NCBI GenBank assembly: GCA_026692665.1
Contig: JAPLOF010000020.1
Location: 1-64,000, forward strand
Direction of reading: 5' to 3'
DNA: 64,000 nucleotides
Origin: Planctomycetota bacterium
GTDB taxonomy: Bacteria > Planctomycetota > UBA1135 > GCA-002686595
The notes below the pieces were generated by a model. It did not search any database, had not been told where the DNA came from, and worked only from the letters and a program-made list of their open reading frames with translations. Of the stretch, positions 17,123-25,753 are shown piece after piece; within the stretch, counting starts at the first letter, position 1; each line of letters begins with the position of its first letter. The translations under genes and the position numbers were made by a program.

Positions 17123-18546
17123 TCCGGCCTTGGATCGCTGCCGCCGTCCTCGCGGCCCTCGGACTCGCCGCGTGCCGGGTCGGGCCCCGGCACGAGGAGC
17201 CGCGCCTCGATTTCCCGGCGCAGTTCGCGGAATCGGGAACGAACGTGCCCGTGCCGGCCGACGAACTGTGGTGGCGGCGCTTCGGCGACCCGACGCTCGA
17301 CGCCCTCGTCGAGCGCGCGATCGCCGGCAACGTGGATCTCGCGATCGCGCGCGAGCGCGTGCTCGAAGCGCGCGCCTTGCGCGACGCGGTCGCGGGCGGG
17401 AAGCTGCCGTCGGTCGACGCCCGCGCGGGCGTCTCGCGCGTCGGACCCAGCGAGGACGGCGCGTTCTCGCGCGGCGGGGACTACTCGCTCTACGAGGCGG
17501 GCCTGGTCGCGCGCTGGGAGGTCGACCTGTTCGGCCGGATCGACGCGCAGGTCGAAGCGGCGGAGGCGGGGGTCGGATCCGCGATCGAGACGCGCCAGGC
17601 GGCCCTCGTGGTGCTGCTCGCGGAGGTCGCGCGCGAGTACGTGGCCCTGCGCGGCACGCAGCGCGAGCTCGCGATCCTGCGCGCGAACCTCGCCACGCAG
17701 CGCGACACCCTCGATCTGACACGGGTGCGCGAGACCGCCGGACTCTCGCCGGAGCTCGACGTCGCGCGATCCGAGGCGCAGGTCGAGACGACGGCCGCCG
17801 CCATCCCCGCGTTCGAAGCCAACGCCCGCGCATCCATCCATCGTCTCGGCGTGCTGACCGGCGAGATGCCCGGCGCTCTCCTCTCCGTGCTCGCGGTCGA
17901 AGCGCCCATCCCCCTGGCCCCCGCCGGCATCGAAGCCGGCCTGCCCCTCGATGTCGTGCGCCGCCGCCCCGACGTACGGCGCTCGGAGCGGGAACTCGCG
18001 CGCGCGACGGCGCTGACCGCGCAGGCCACCGCGGATCTCTACCCGCGGATCACGTTGTCCGCCTCGCTCGGGCAGGAGGCGCAGACGGCGTCCGGCCTCT
18101 TCGACGCGAGCAGCAACGCCTGGTCGATCGGCGCAGGCCTGCTCGCGCCGCTCTTCGACGGCGGGACGCTGCGTGCGAACCTGCGCGCGCAGGAGGCCCG
18201 GCGGGCGCAGGCCGCGCTCGCCTGGAAAGGCGTCGTGCTCGACGCGCTGCGCGAGGTGGAGGACGCGCTCGCGAACCTGGGCCGCGAGCGGGAACGCGAA
18301 GCGCGGCTCGCCGCGGCGGTGGCCGCGAGCCAGCGCGCGCTCGTGCTCGCGCGCGACCTGAACCAGCAGGGCCTCGTGGATTTCTTCGACGTGCTCGATG
18401 CGCAACGGGCGGTGCTGTCGGCCGAGACCCAGCTGGTGCAGAGCCAGTCCGCGGTCAGCACCGGGACGGTGGCGCTCTACAAGGCCCTGGGCGGCGCGCC
18501 CGCCCTGGAAGACCCCGTGCAGACGGCTTCCGCGCGCTCGCCCTGA
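17119..18546 (+). CDS. TolC-type outer membrane efflux lipoprotein (NodT family)
   Basis: 475 residues, GTG start overlapping the previous stop. A signal sequence with lipobox LAAC (C19) precedes two repeated outer membrane efflux domains rich in long amphipathic helices; FGDPTLDALVERAIAGN and the PDVRRSERELARATALTAQA region (about 280-300) are typical of NodT/OprM channels. It should trimerise in the outer membrane and complete a tripartite efflux pump with the DevBCA-like proteins. Its presence implies a Gram-negative-type outer membrane. Last gene of the operon; an imperfect hairpin follows at 18556-18579. Confidence 0.93.
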   Translation: MIRPWIAAAVLAALGLAACRVGPRHEEPRLDFPAQFAESGTNVPVPADELWWRRFGDPTLDALVERAIAGNVDLAIARERVLEARALRDAVAGGKLPSVDARAGVSRVGPSEDGAFSRGGDYSLYEAGLVARWEVDLFGRIDAQVEAAEAGVGSAIETRQAALVVLLAEVAREYVALRGTQRELAILRANLATQRDTLDLTRVRETAGLSPELDVARSEAQVETTAAAIPAFEANARASIHRLGVLTGEMPGALLSVLAVEAPIPLAPAGIEAGLPLDVVRRRPDVRRSERELARATALTAQATADLYPRITLSASLGQEAQTASGLFDASSNAWSIGAGLLAPLFDGGTLRANLRAQEARRAQAALAWKGVVLDALREVEDALANLGREREREARLAAAVAASQRALVLARDLNQQGLVDFFDVLDAQRAVLSAETQLVQSQSAVSTGTVALYKALGGAPALEDPVQTASARSP

Positions 18547-18555
18547 AGTTGCAAC

Positions 18556-18579
18556 GGTCCGGGCCTAGGGGCCTGGACC
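18556..18579 (+). terminator. Hairpin after the efflux operon
   Basis: Ten-base arms (GGTCCGGGCC and GGCCTGGACC) with one mismatch and a TAGG loop, 9 bases after the stop codon of the TolC-like gene. No run of T follows, so termination may be weak or factor-dependent. Confidence 0.4.
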
Positions 18580-18627
18580 GGGTGCGGCCCCCAGCCGCGT
18601 CCCGCGTGACCCCTCGGAGGCGGTCCC

Positions 18628-18868
18628 ATGAGTCGGTTTCCCGCACGGCTTCGGCCCTTTCTGGCCGTGAGGGCGTTCGCCGCGGCCGCGGCCGCGAACA
18701 CGTGGGTCGTGGACGACAACGGCGGCCCCGGCGTCGGGGACGGCGAGCTTCACCTTCAACCTGCCCGCCACGCTCCCGCCCGGTTTCCTCGTGGTCGCGC
18801 AGGCGAGCTGCACGGACGCGAATGGGGGCACGCGTCTGACCCAGTCGCTGCCGATCGTGCTGCGCTGA
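18628..18868 (+). pseudogene. Remnant of an exported beta-helix-type protein
   Basis: An ATG at 18628 opens a signal-peptide-like start (MSRFPARLRPFLAVRAFAA) that runs into NTWVVDDNGGPGV, a typical opening of right-handed beta-helix exported proteins (compare DWYVDV in the gene starting at 63788). The frame then becomes senseless, while the +1 frame reads SFTFNLPATLPPGF, VVAQASCTDANGG and ends at TGA 18866-18868, which looks like the C-terminal domain of such proteins. The likely history is a large internal deletion plus a frameshift, leaving only both ends. No ribosome site was needed to see this; the reading is by composition and family resemblance. Confidence 0.55.
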
Positions 18869-18912
18869 GGTCCTGACCCACGATCCAGGCGCGGGTGCCG
18901 CGCCGCATCGGA

Positions 18913-19854
18913 CTACGGCTCGCGCACGAACAGGGTGCGCGTGTCGAAACCCGCCGCGGCGAGGCGGGCGCGCGTCGCTGCCGCATCCGGACCCGGCACG
19001 AGCAACGCGGGATCCAGGTCCGCGCCGCTCGCCGGGCGCGAGGCCACGACGATTTCCAATCTCCCGGCGCCGATCGGGACGAGGAAGCCGCGCTGGTATT
19101 CGACGCGCGCTCCGCGCGGATCGTCGACCAGCCGGAAGCTCGGACCGGGCAGGACGTGGTCGCCGGCCTCGATGCGCGCCGCCTCGAGACGCGCGGGATC
19201 GCCTTCGGGCCAGTGGCGCAGCGGAGTTCCGCGGCTCGGGAACGCGAAGACGAGCACGAAGCTCGCCTCGGTGGCGCGCACGGGCAGCGCGTAGAACGTC
19301 GCCGTCATCTCGGCCGGCTGCGAGGCGCCGAACGCGCGGGATTCGACGCGCCGCGCGGCTTCGACGAACGCGCGGGCGTCCACGTTCGGCGCTTCGTTCG
19401 CGCCGCGCAGATCGTCGAGTCCCGGCGGCCGTTGGTCGGCGAGGTCGGGATCGCGGGCGATCCACTCCCGGGCCGACTCGAAGCTCGGCGCGAGCGCGAC
19501 CTCCACGGTCCGCGAGCGGTCGGGTCCGTCGTGGAGCAGGCTCCGGAGACCGAGCACGGCGAGGACCGTCGCCGCCGCGAGGGCCAGCGCCGTCAGCAGG
19601 CGGAAACGCGAGCGCCGTCGCGAGACTTCGTCCACCGCCCGCGCCTCGCCGCGCGTCCCGCTGGCTCGCGAGGCGGCGGCGCGTTCGGCCTCCCGTCGCA
19701 CGAGCTCGTCCGTGCGCATCAGGCGTTCGACCTCCTGGGCCAGGTCCGGCTCGGCCGACAGGCGCAGCTCGAAGCGGGTCCGCTCCGGCTCGCCCAGTTC
19801 GCCGTCGACGAAGCGGCCGGCGAGCACGAAGTCCTCGTCGCGCATCGGGCTCAT
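18913..19854 (-). CDS. Membrane-anchored anti-sigma-like protein
   Basis: 313 residues, ATG overlapping the stop of the ECF sigma gene (ATGA). The N-terminal part (MSPMRDEDFVLAGRFVDGELGEPERTRFE-type, first 55 residues) resembles anti-sigma domains; a single membrane helix lies near residues 93-110 (LLTALALAAATVLAVLGL) and a roughly 200-residue domain follows outside. The zinc motif HxxxCxxC is absent. Sigma factor first and membrane protein second is the normal order of ECF/anti-sigma pairs, so it most likely holds the sigma factor at the membrane until a signal arrives. Confidence 0.65.
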   Translation of the reverse strand: MSPMRDEDFVLAGRFVDGELGEPERTRFELRLSAEPDLAQEVERLMRTDELVRREAERAAASRASGTRGEARAVDEVSRRRSRFRLLTALALAAATVLAVLGLRSLLHDGPDRSRTVEVALAPSFESAREWIARDPDLADQRPPGLDDLRGANEAPNVDARAFVEAARRVESRAFGASQPAEMTATFYALPVRATEASFVLVFAFPSRGTPLRHWPEGDPARLEAARIEAGDHVLPGPSFRLVDDPRGARVEYQRGFLVPIGAGRLEIVVASRPASGADLDPALLVPGPDAAATRARLAAAGFDTRTLFVREP

Positions 19855-20426
19855 GGCGCGTCCTCCGGATCGATGCCCTTCTTGACGAGGCACTCGCGCA
19901 AGGCCGCGAGCGCCCGGAACGTCCGCACATGGATCGCGTTGCGCGTGACGCCCAACTGCGCGGCGATTCCGCCCGCGTCGAGCCCGCCTTCGTAGCGCAG
20001 CGCCAGGACGGCGCGCGCGTCGGGCGCGAGACGCGCGCGGCAGTCGGCGAGCGCTTCGCGCACCTGGCCGGCCACCGCCAGCGCGATCGGTCCGGGATGC
20101 TCCACGGTCGGCTCGGGCGGATCTTCGTAGGCGGTTTCCATGGCTCGGGAGCGGCGGCGCTTCCGATGGTCCGAGAGGACGCCCAGCGCCCGCCATTTCA
20201 GGAATGCACGGATCTCGGCCGGAACCTCGCCCGGGCCGGCCAGGTAGGAAAGGAAGGACCGGACGGCCTCCTGGGCCAGGTCCTCGGCGTCGGCGGGTGC
20301 GACCCGGCGCGCCGCCAACTCGTGCCTGGCGACCTCGTGCGCGACAGCCGCGAGTTCCGCCCGCGCCGCAGCGTCCCCGCGGCGGGCGGAATCCCACGCG
20401 TTCGCCAGGGATCGGGCCTTCTCCAC
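19851..20426 (-). CDS. ECF-type RNA polymerase sigma factor
   Basis: 191 residues from GTG at 20426, chosen because GGAGGG stands just upstream; an ATG at 20465 in the same frame lacks a ribosome site. Sigma region 2 is seen around residues 45-95 (DAEDLAQEAVRSFLSYL, RAFLKWRALGVLSDHRKRRR) and region 4 near 135-185 (APDARAVLALRYEGGLDAGGIAAQLGVTRNAIHVRTFRA-type helix-turn-helix). Translationally coupled to the anti-sigma-like protein and head to head with the CHAT gene, whose start is only 45 bases away, so the two transcripts share a tiny control region. Confidence 0.82.
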   Translation of the reverse strand: MEKARSLANAWDSARRGDAAARAELAAVAHEVARHELAARRVAPADAEDLAQEAVRSFLSYLAGPGEVPAEIRAFLKWRALGVLSDHRKRRRSRAMETAYEDPPEPTVEHPGPIALAVAGQVREALADCRARLAPDARAVLALRYEGGLDAGGIAAQLGVTRNAIHVRTFRALAALRECLVKKGIDPEDAP

Positions 20427-20471
20427 GCGCCCTCCAGCATCCGCGATTTCCGGCGGGGATACCATGTGCCG

Positions 20472-23400
20472 ATGCTCGTCCACGGTCTGATCGCTCTCGC
20501 GCTCACGACCGGGGACCCTGCACCGATCCGGTCGGTCGTGACCCTGACCGTCGAGCCCCCCGCGGGCTCGGCGACCGCCGAGCGCGTGACGCAGGTCGCC
20601 GGGACCCTGCGCGCCTGGGTCGAGGGTTCGGAGTTCGACGCGACCCTCGCCGTGGAGCGCGCGGACGGGACGCGTCTCGCGGAGGACGACGACTCGGGCG
20701 GGCGGCCTGCGCCCTGGCTCGACCTTTCCGTCGAACCCGGACAGCCGCTGCGCCTCGTGGTGCACGCCAAGGAGGGCGGCGGCGCTGCCCGGCTCGTCAC
20801 CGTCGAACTCGCCGAGACCGACGCCTGGCGCGCCGCGGCGTCGAGCGCGCGCGCGGAGCTCGCCGCCGCGGTCGCCGGGCTCGCGACCGATGCCGCGAAG
20901 GAACATCACGCGGCCCTGGGGGCCCTCGCGGAAGAGCTCGCGGCTCACGAGGGGCTCGCGACGAGCGATGCGCTGCAGACGGTGCTCCAGGATGTCGTCG
21001 AGAGTCTCGCCAGCGCCGGCGACTACCCCGCGGCGTTGGCGGCCGCCGAACGGTGGCTCGAGGTCGCGCGCGACATCCTGCCTCCGGACTCACGACGGTG
21101 GCGCCGCGCCGTCCTCCAGCGCTGCAGCGTCCTGGCGCAGCTCGGTCGACCCGCGGAGGCCCTGGACGACGCGCGCGACGCGGCGGCCGTGTTCCGGCGC
21201 ACGCTCGAACCCGCGGATCGCGCGCTCCATGCCGCGGAATCCGCGCTCGGCGCGCTCCTGTACGCCGCGGGAGACATGCGCGGCGCGCGGGACCAGTGGG
21301 AGATCGCCCTGCGCGGTTACGACGAATCCCTGCCGACCGCCGACCTGGATCGAGCTCAGCTGCGCGCGAATCTCGCAGTCGTGGCCTTCTACCTCGGCGA
21401 CCTCGAGCGCGGCCGATCCTACGTCGAGGAGGTCCGAGCCTCCGGCGCCCGCATCGTCCCCGGCTCGCCGCTCGACCTGCAGATCCGCAATGTCCTGAGC
21501 GCCATCGTGACCGAGCAGGGCGACTACCTGGCCGGCCGGATCCTGGCCGAGGAATCGCTGGCCGCCGCGCGCGCGAGCTATCCAGCCGGACACGTCGCGA
21601 TCGCGATCGCGGAGCTCAACGCCGCGCTGGCGCAGGTCCGTGCGGGCGAGGACGAGACCGCACGCGTGACCATCGCGCGCATCCTGGCCCAACCGCCGCC
21701 CGAGCTCGCGCCGAGCCACGCGTTGATCCTGCAGGCGCGCCTGAACCTCGCGGCGATCGACCTGCGCCGCGGCGTACTGGAGTCCGCGGAACGCGAACTC
21801 GCGAAACTCATGGAGGAATTCGCGGGAGAACTCCCACCGACCCAGGTGTTCATGCGCGTGGTCATGCGCAATCGAGCGCTGGCCCTGGGCGGACTCGGCC
21901 GCTACGACGAAGCCGCGGAGGTGGAGGCGGAACTCCTGGCGGCGACCCGGGAGGTCCTCCCGCCGGACCATCCGGAACGGCTGCGCGTCGAGCTCCAATG
22001 CGCCGGGACCGACGCTCAGCGCGGGCGGCGCACGGAGGCCCGCGACGCGACCGAACAAGCGGCACGGGCATTGCGCGCCATGCTGGAATCCCGTGCCTTG
22101 ATCCTCTCCTCGCGCGAGGCCGAGGCGGCGGTGCGCAACTCGACCCTGATCCTCGACTCGGCCCTTTCTCTCCTGCTGGAGGCCGATCTCGCGGCGGTGC
22201 GTCCTGGAGCGGAGGCCCTGGCGTTCGAGCTGGTCGAAGGAGCGCGCGGCATCGGGATCGCGGCGGCGCATTCGTTGCGCGCGGCGGAGACCGGCGGCGC
22301 CGAATCCCGGGAGCTGCGCGAGTCCGCACGCAGGTCTCAGATCGATGTCGTGCGAGCCGCCCGTGCCGCGGCGCCCGCGGTCCTCGGCCAGGCCGTCGAG
22401 CGCCGAGACGCAGCCGAACGCGCTCTGCGCGAGAGCCTGGCGGACTCCCGCTCCGTGCCGCGCTCCGTTTCGGCGGCCGCCGTCGCGAGCCATCTCGCGG
22501 CGGACGAGGTCGCGGTGAGCTGGCGCGTTCGCCGGCGCGACCGCGCTTCCGAACCGCGATCGCGGGGGATCGAGGAAGCGCTCCTGGCTTTCGTCGTGCG
22601 CCCCGCAGGCGCGGTCGCCTGGATCGATCTGGGACCGTTGGCCCCGATCGAGGCGGCGTGCCACGCCTGGCGCGTCGAACTGGAGCGCGTGCCCTTCGAC
22701 CGCTCCGCGTTCCGCACGACGGGCGAACGGGTGCGCGCGCTCGTCGTCGATCCGGTCCGGGCGCAGGTCTCCGCTGCGCGACGCTGGTCGGTCGCACTGG
22801 ACGGACCGCTGCTCGCGCTGCCGCTCGACGCCCTGCCGGATTCCGGGTCGGGCGACGAATTGCTCGGAGATCGCCTGCGTCTCCGCATCGTGTGGTCGTT
22901 CGACACCCAGGATCGTCCTCCTCGGAGCGGAGTGCCCGGCACGCTCGTCGTCGTCGGGGATCCGGACTTCGGTGCTCCGCCCGAGGGAGCGGTCGCACGC
23001 TGGTCTCCGCTCCCCGCGACCGGGCGCGAGATCGACGCAGTCGCCGCGATCCGTCGCGCAGGCCGTGGCGCGGAGGAACCGCTCGTCGAGGTCCTGCGCG
23101 GCGCCGACGCGAGTGCCAGCCGGCTCGCGGCGCGTGCCCCCGCCGCGCGTTGGCTGCACGTCGCGACGCACGGTTCGTTCGACGAGGAGGAAGGGCCCCG
23201 CAGCCTGCTGACGGCCGTCAGCGACGACATGTCCCCGGATCTCGGACGTTCGCTGCGCGCGCTCGTGCCGATGGTGCGCTGCGAACTCGTCCTCGCCGGC
23301 GCCAACGCGGATCGCGACGCGACGCTTTCGGCCGAGGAACTGGCCAGCCTCGACCTGCGCGATTGCGATCTCGCGGTCCTGTCGGCCTGCGACACGGGTC

Positions 23401-23663
23401 GTGGCGAGGTCATCACGGGACAAGGCGTGGCTTCGTTCCAGCGCGCACTGCTCGCCGCCGGGGCCCGCGATTGCGTGACCTCACTGTGGCGCGTGCCGGA
23501 CGAGGCGACGCGCGAGCTCATGGCCGCCTTCTACCGCGGCCTCTGGGAGAAGGGTCTCGAGCCGGCGGAAGCCCTGTGGCGCGCGAAGTCCGCGCTGCGC
23601 GATCGCCGCGCTCCACCGCGCGACTGGGCGGCGTGGGTGCTGGCCTCGTCCTTCGTGGAGTGA
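20472..23663 (+). CDS. PPC-TPR-CHAT protein (putative caspase-like protease)
   Basis: 1063 residues from ATG at 20472; an in-frame GTG at 20466 is better placed behind GGGGA and may be the real start. A short hydrophobic N-terminus is followed by a PPC-like beta domain (about 20-120, with ERADGTRLAEDDDSGG), long TPR-like helical repeats (about 125-560) and a C-terminal CHAT domain (about 760-1063). The CHAT catalytic pair is present: H900 in LHVATHG and C973 in LSACDTG. CHAT proteins are caspase/separase relatives, some of which act as signal-driven proteases. Its place opposite an ECF sigma/anti-sigma pair suggests that it is a target or part of the same signalling unit. Confidence 0.85.
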   Translation: MLVHGLIALALTTGDPAPIRSVVTLTVEPPAGSATAERVTQVAGTLRAWVEGSEFDATLAVERADGTRLAEDDDSGGRPAPWLDLSVEPGQPLRLVVHAKEGGGAARLVTVELAETDAWRAAASSARAELAAAVAGLATDAAKEHHAALGALAEELAAHEGLATSDALQTVLQDVVESLASAGDYPAALAAAERWLEVARDILPPDSRRWRRAVLQRCSVLAQLGRPAEALDDARDAAAVFRRTLEPADRALHAAESALGALLYAAGDMRGARDQWEIALRGYDESLPTADLDRAQLRANLAVVAFYLGDLERGRSYVEEVRASGARIVPGSPLDLQIRNVLSAIVTEQGDYLAGRILAEESLAAARASYPAGHVAIAIAELNAALAQVRAGEDETARVTIARILAQPPPELAPSHALILQARLNLAAIDLRRGVLESAERELAKLMEEFAGELPPTQVFMRVVMRNRALALGGLGRYDEAAEVEAELLAATREVLPPDHPERLRVELQCAGTDAQRGRRTEARDATEQAARALRAMLESRALILSSREAEAAVRNSTLILDSALSLLLEADLAAVRPGAEALAFELVEGARGIGIAAAHSLRAAETGGAESRELRESARRSQIDVVRAARAAAPAVLGQAVERRDAAERALRESLADSRSVPRSVSAAAVASHLAADEVAVSWRVRRRDRASEPRSRGIEEALLAFVVRPAGAVAWIDLGPLAPIEAACHAWRVELERVPFDRSAFRTTGERVRALVVDPVRAQVSAARRWSVALDGPLLALPLDALPDSGSGDELLGDRLRLRIVWSFDTQDRPPRSGVPGTLVVVGDPDFGAPPEGAVARWSPLPATGREIDAVAAIRRAGRGAEEPLVEVLRGADASASRLAARAPAARWLHVATHGSFDEEEGPRSLLTAVSDDMSPDLGRSLRALVPMVRCELVLAGANADRDATLSAEELASLDLRDCDLAVLSACDTGRGEVITGQGVASFQRALLAAGARDCVTSLWRVPDEATRELMAAFYRGLWEKGLEPAEALWRAKSALRDRRAPPRDWAAWVLASSFVE

Positions 23664-23707
23664 GCCCGAGCGAAACGGACCCAGCTGGCCGCAGCCACGC
23701 AATCGGG

Positions 23708-24193
23708 TCAGTTCCCGTCGTGCTGGAGGAGGCAGACCGCCTGCACGGCGACTCCCGCTCCGCCAGCCAGCGCTCCGAGCCCCTCCAACGTCTTGCCCTT
23801 CACGTTCACGTCGTCGGCGTCGATCCCGAGGATCTCGGCGATCCGTGCGCGCATCGCGGACCGATGGGGAGCGATCCGCGGCCCCTCGGTCGCGATCACG
23901 ACGTCGACGTTTCCCACGCGCCAACCGGCGGAGCGGGCCCGCGCGGCGCACTCGCGCAGCAGGGTCGCGGAGTCGGCGTCCTTCCAGCGCGGATCGCGGT
24001 CCGGGAAGGCGGTGCCCAGATCGTCCAGGCCGGCGGCGCCCAGCACGGCATCCGCGATGGCGTGCAGCACGGCGTCTCCGTCGGAATGTCCGAGAGGGCC
24101 GGTCGGATGCGGCAGAACGACGCCGCCCAGGCGGCACTCGCGCCCCGCGACGAGCCGATGGACGTCGAAACCCAGGCCCACGCGGATCTTCAC
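23708..24193 (-). CDS. ispF: 2-C-methyl-D-erythritol 2,4-cyclodiphosphate synthase
   Basis: 161 residues from GTG at 24193, which overlaps the ispD stop (GTGA). IspF makes the cyclic diphosphate intermediate of the MEP isoprenoid pathway in the cytoplasm, as a zinc-dependent trimer. Metal ligands are visible in GFDVHRL (D8, H10) and in GHSDGDAVLHAIADA (H42 region); the TEGPRIAPHR and VNVKGKTLEGLG segments are also diagnostic. Length is normal. Its 3' end faces the CHAT gene with only 44 bases between. Confidence 0.96.
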   Translation of the reverse strand: MKIRVGLGFDVHRLVAGRECRLGGVVLPHPTGPLGHSDGDAVLHAIADAVLGAAGLDDLGTAFPDRDPRWKDADSATLLRECAARARSAGWRVGNVDVVIATEGPRIAPHRSAMRARIAEILGIDADDVNVKGKTLEGLGALAGGAGVAVQAVCLLQHDGN

Positions 24194-24921
24194 GCGTCCG
24201 ACTCCTGGCGCAGGCGCAACAAGGCTGTGAACACGGCGAGATCCTCGGGCGTGGTGAGCTTCGCGTTGTGGCTCGCGCCACGCGAGATCGGGATCGGACC
24301 CACGTAGCGTTCGTGGAGCGCGGCTTCGTCCGTGGGGCGGAAGCCCTCGCGAGCGGCGCGCTCGAGCAGCTCGACGAGCAGGGCGCGGCGAAAGACCTGC
24401 GGCGTCTGCGCGGCCCACAGCACGCTGCGGTCGAGCGTCGCGTCCGCGCGCTCTCCGTCGGCCGAGGTCTTCACCGTGTCCACGACGGGCACGGCGACGA
24501 GCGCCGCGCCCTCGCGGGCCGCGAGATGGAGTGCGCGCTCGATGATCGTGCTCGTCACGAGCGGCCGCGCGGCGTCGTGCACCGCGACCAGTTCGGAACC
24601 GGGAGCGCAGGCGCGCACGCCGGCGCGCACGGAATCCGTGCGCAGCTCGCCGCCCGGGACCAGCGCGCGGACCTTGCGCATGGCGCTGGAAGACGCGGCC
24701 AGCGCGCGCAGCCGATCCAGGTCGTCCGCGTGTCCGACCACCACGATCTCCGTCACGGCCGCGACGCGGTCGAAGGCGGAGCAGGCGTGCTCGATCACGG
24801 TGAGTCCGCCGAGCGCCAGGAAGGGCTTGCGGATCCCGGCTCCCGCGCCCATCCGCGTCGAGCTGCCGGCGGCGACGATCAGGGCGGACGTGCTCGGGAC
24901 TTCGGGGGGTCGGGCGGCCAT
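24190..24921 (-). CDS. ispD: 2-C-methyl-D-erythritol 4-phosphate cytidylyltransferase
   Basis: 243 residues from ATG at 24921. IspD adds CMP to methylerythritol phosphate, one of the steps before IspF in the MEP pathway. The nucleotide-binding start IVAAGSSTRMG with downstream RKPFLALGG, the GGELRTDSVRAG segment, HDAARPLV and the D/T-rich end (KLTTPEDLAVF) are all conserved. It is the first gene of an ispD-ispF pair, the two overlapping by four bases. Upstream, ruvC starts divergently at 24994, leaving 72 bases for both promoters. Confidence 0.96.
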   Translation of the reverse strand: MAARPPEVPSTSALIVAAGSSTRMGAGAGIRKPFLALGGLTVIEHACSAFDRVAAVTEIVVVGHADDLDRLRALAASSSAMRKVRALVPGGELRTDSVRAGVRACAPGSELVAVHDAARPLVTSTIIERALHLAAREGAALVAVPVVDTVKTSADGERADATLDRSVLWAAQTPQVFRRALLVELLERAAREGFRPTDEAALHERYVGPIPISRGASHNAKLTTPEDLAVFTALLRLRQESDA

Positions 24922-24993
24922 CTCGGCGCGCGCTTCCGCGCGGCGGTTCGAGAGCGTAGGGTCCGCCGCGGGCGCAAGGGAAGCGTCCGTGCC

Positions 24994-25719
24994 TTGACCC
25001 CGCCTGTCCGACCGAAGCCGTTCGTCGTCCTGGGCATCGACCCGGGCACCCGCGTCGTCGGCTATGGCGCCATCGTGGATGCGGCGCGTGGGCCGCGCCT
25101 GTACGCCGCGGGAGTGCTGCGTGCGCCGGCGGAAGGCGACGTCCCCGCTCGGCTGGCGCACATCCGCCGCGAGCTCGACGAACTGATCGCGAAGCTCGGG
25201 CCCGCGGTCGTCGTGGTCGAGCAGGCGTTCGCCTCGAAGAACCTGCAGTCGGCGCTGCGGATCGGCGAGGGCCGGGGGGTCATCCTGGCCTGTGCGGCCG
25301 GAGCCGGGGCCACGGTCGTGCAGCTGCCGCCCGCCGTCGCGAAGAAGGCCCTCGTCGGTCACGGCGCCGCGGACAAGCGCCAAGTCGCACGGATGGTCAT
25401 GCACGCGCTGGACGTCCGCGAACTCGACCTGCCCCTCGACGCGACCGATGCCCTGGCGCTGGCGCTCGCCCACCTGCAACGCACGAAGCTGGCGCTCCCC
25501 GCGCGCGGCGCGCGCGCTCTGCCGGCGGCCATCGAGCGCGCCGTGCAGGCCGCGGGTCGCCGTTCGCGACCGGCCGCCGCGATCCGGGCCGAGCCCGACG
25601 GACGGGCCGCGCCGGCGAAGGGGATCGAGCTCGGGGGCCGGACGGGCCGGAACCGACGGAGCGCCTCCGTGAACGCGATCGTCGCGCATGCGGCCCGTCC
25701 CGTGCGCCGGCGCGCCTGA
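24994..25719 (+). CDS. ruvC: Holliday junction resolvase RuvC with C-terminal extension
   Basis: 241 residues from TTG at 24994; no ATG or GTG is available before the conserved core. RuvC cuts four-way DNA junctions together with RuvAB. The acidic catalytic residues are present: D16 in LGIDPGT, E76 in VVVVEQAF and the pair D149/D152 in LPLDATDALA. The enzyme core ends near residue 172, but about 65 further residues follow, rich in Ala, Arg and Gly and strongly basic, which is not usual for RuvC and may add DNA binding. ruvA and ruvB are not in the window. Confidence 0.9.
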   Translation: MTPPVRPKPFVVLGIDPGTRVVGYGAIVDAARGPRLYAAGVLRAPAEGDVPARLAHIRRELDELIAKLGPAVVVVEQAFASKNLQSALRIGEGRGVILACAAGAGATVVQLPPAVAKKALVGHGAADKRQVARMVMHALDVRELDLPLDATDALALALAHLQRTKLALPARGARALPAAIERAVQAAGRRSRPAAAIRAEPDGRAAPAKGIELGGRTGRNRRSASVNAIVAHAARPVRRRA

Positions 25720-25753
25720 CCGGTTTCGCGGCCTTCCGTCGCGCGCTCGGCCC

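Noticed and set aside
21090..23423. A 777-codon open frame antisense to the CHAT gene
   Set aside because: The plus strand has an evident domain structure with catalytic residues; the antisense translation is featureless.
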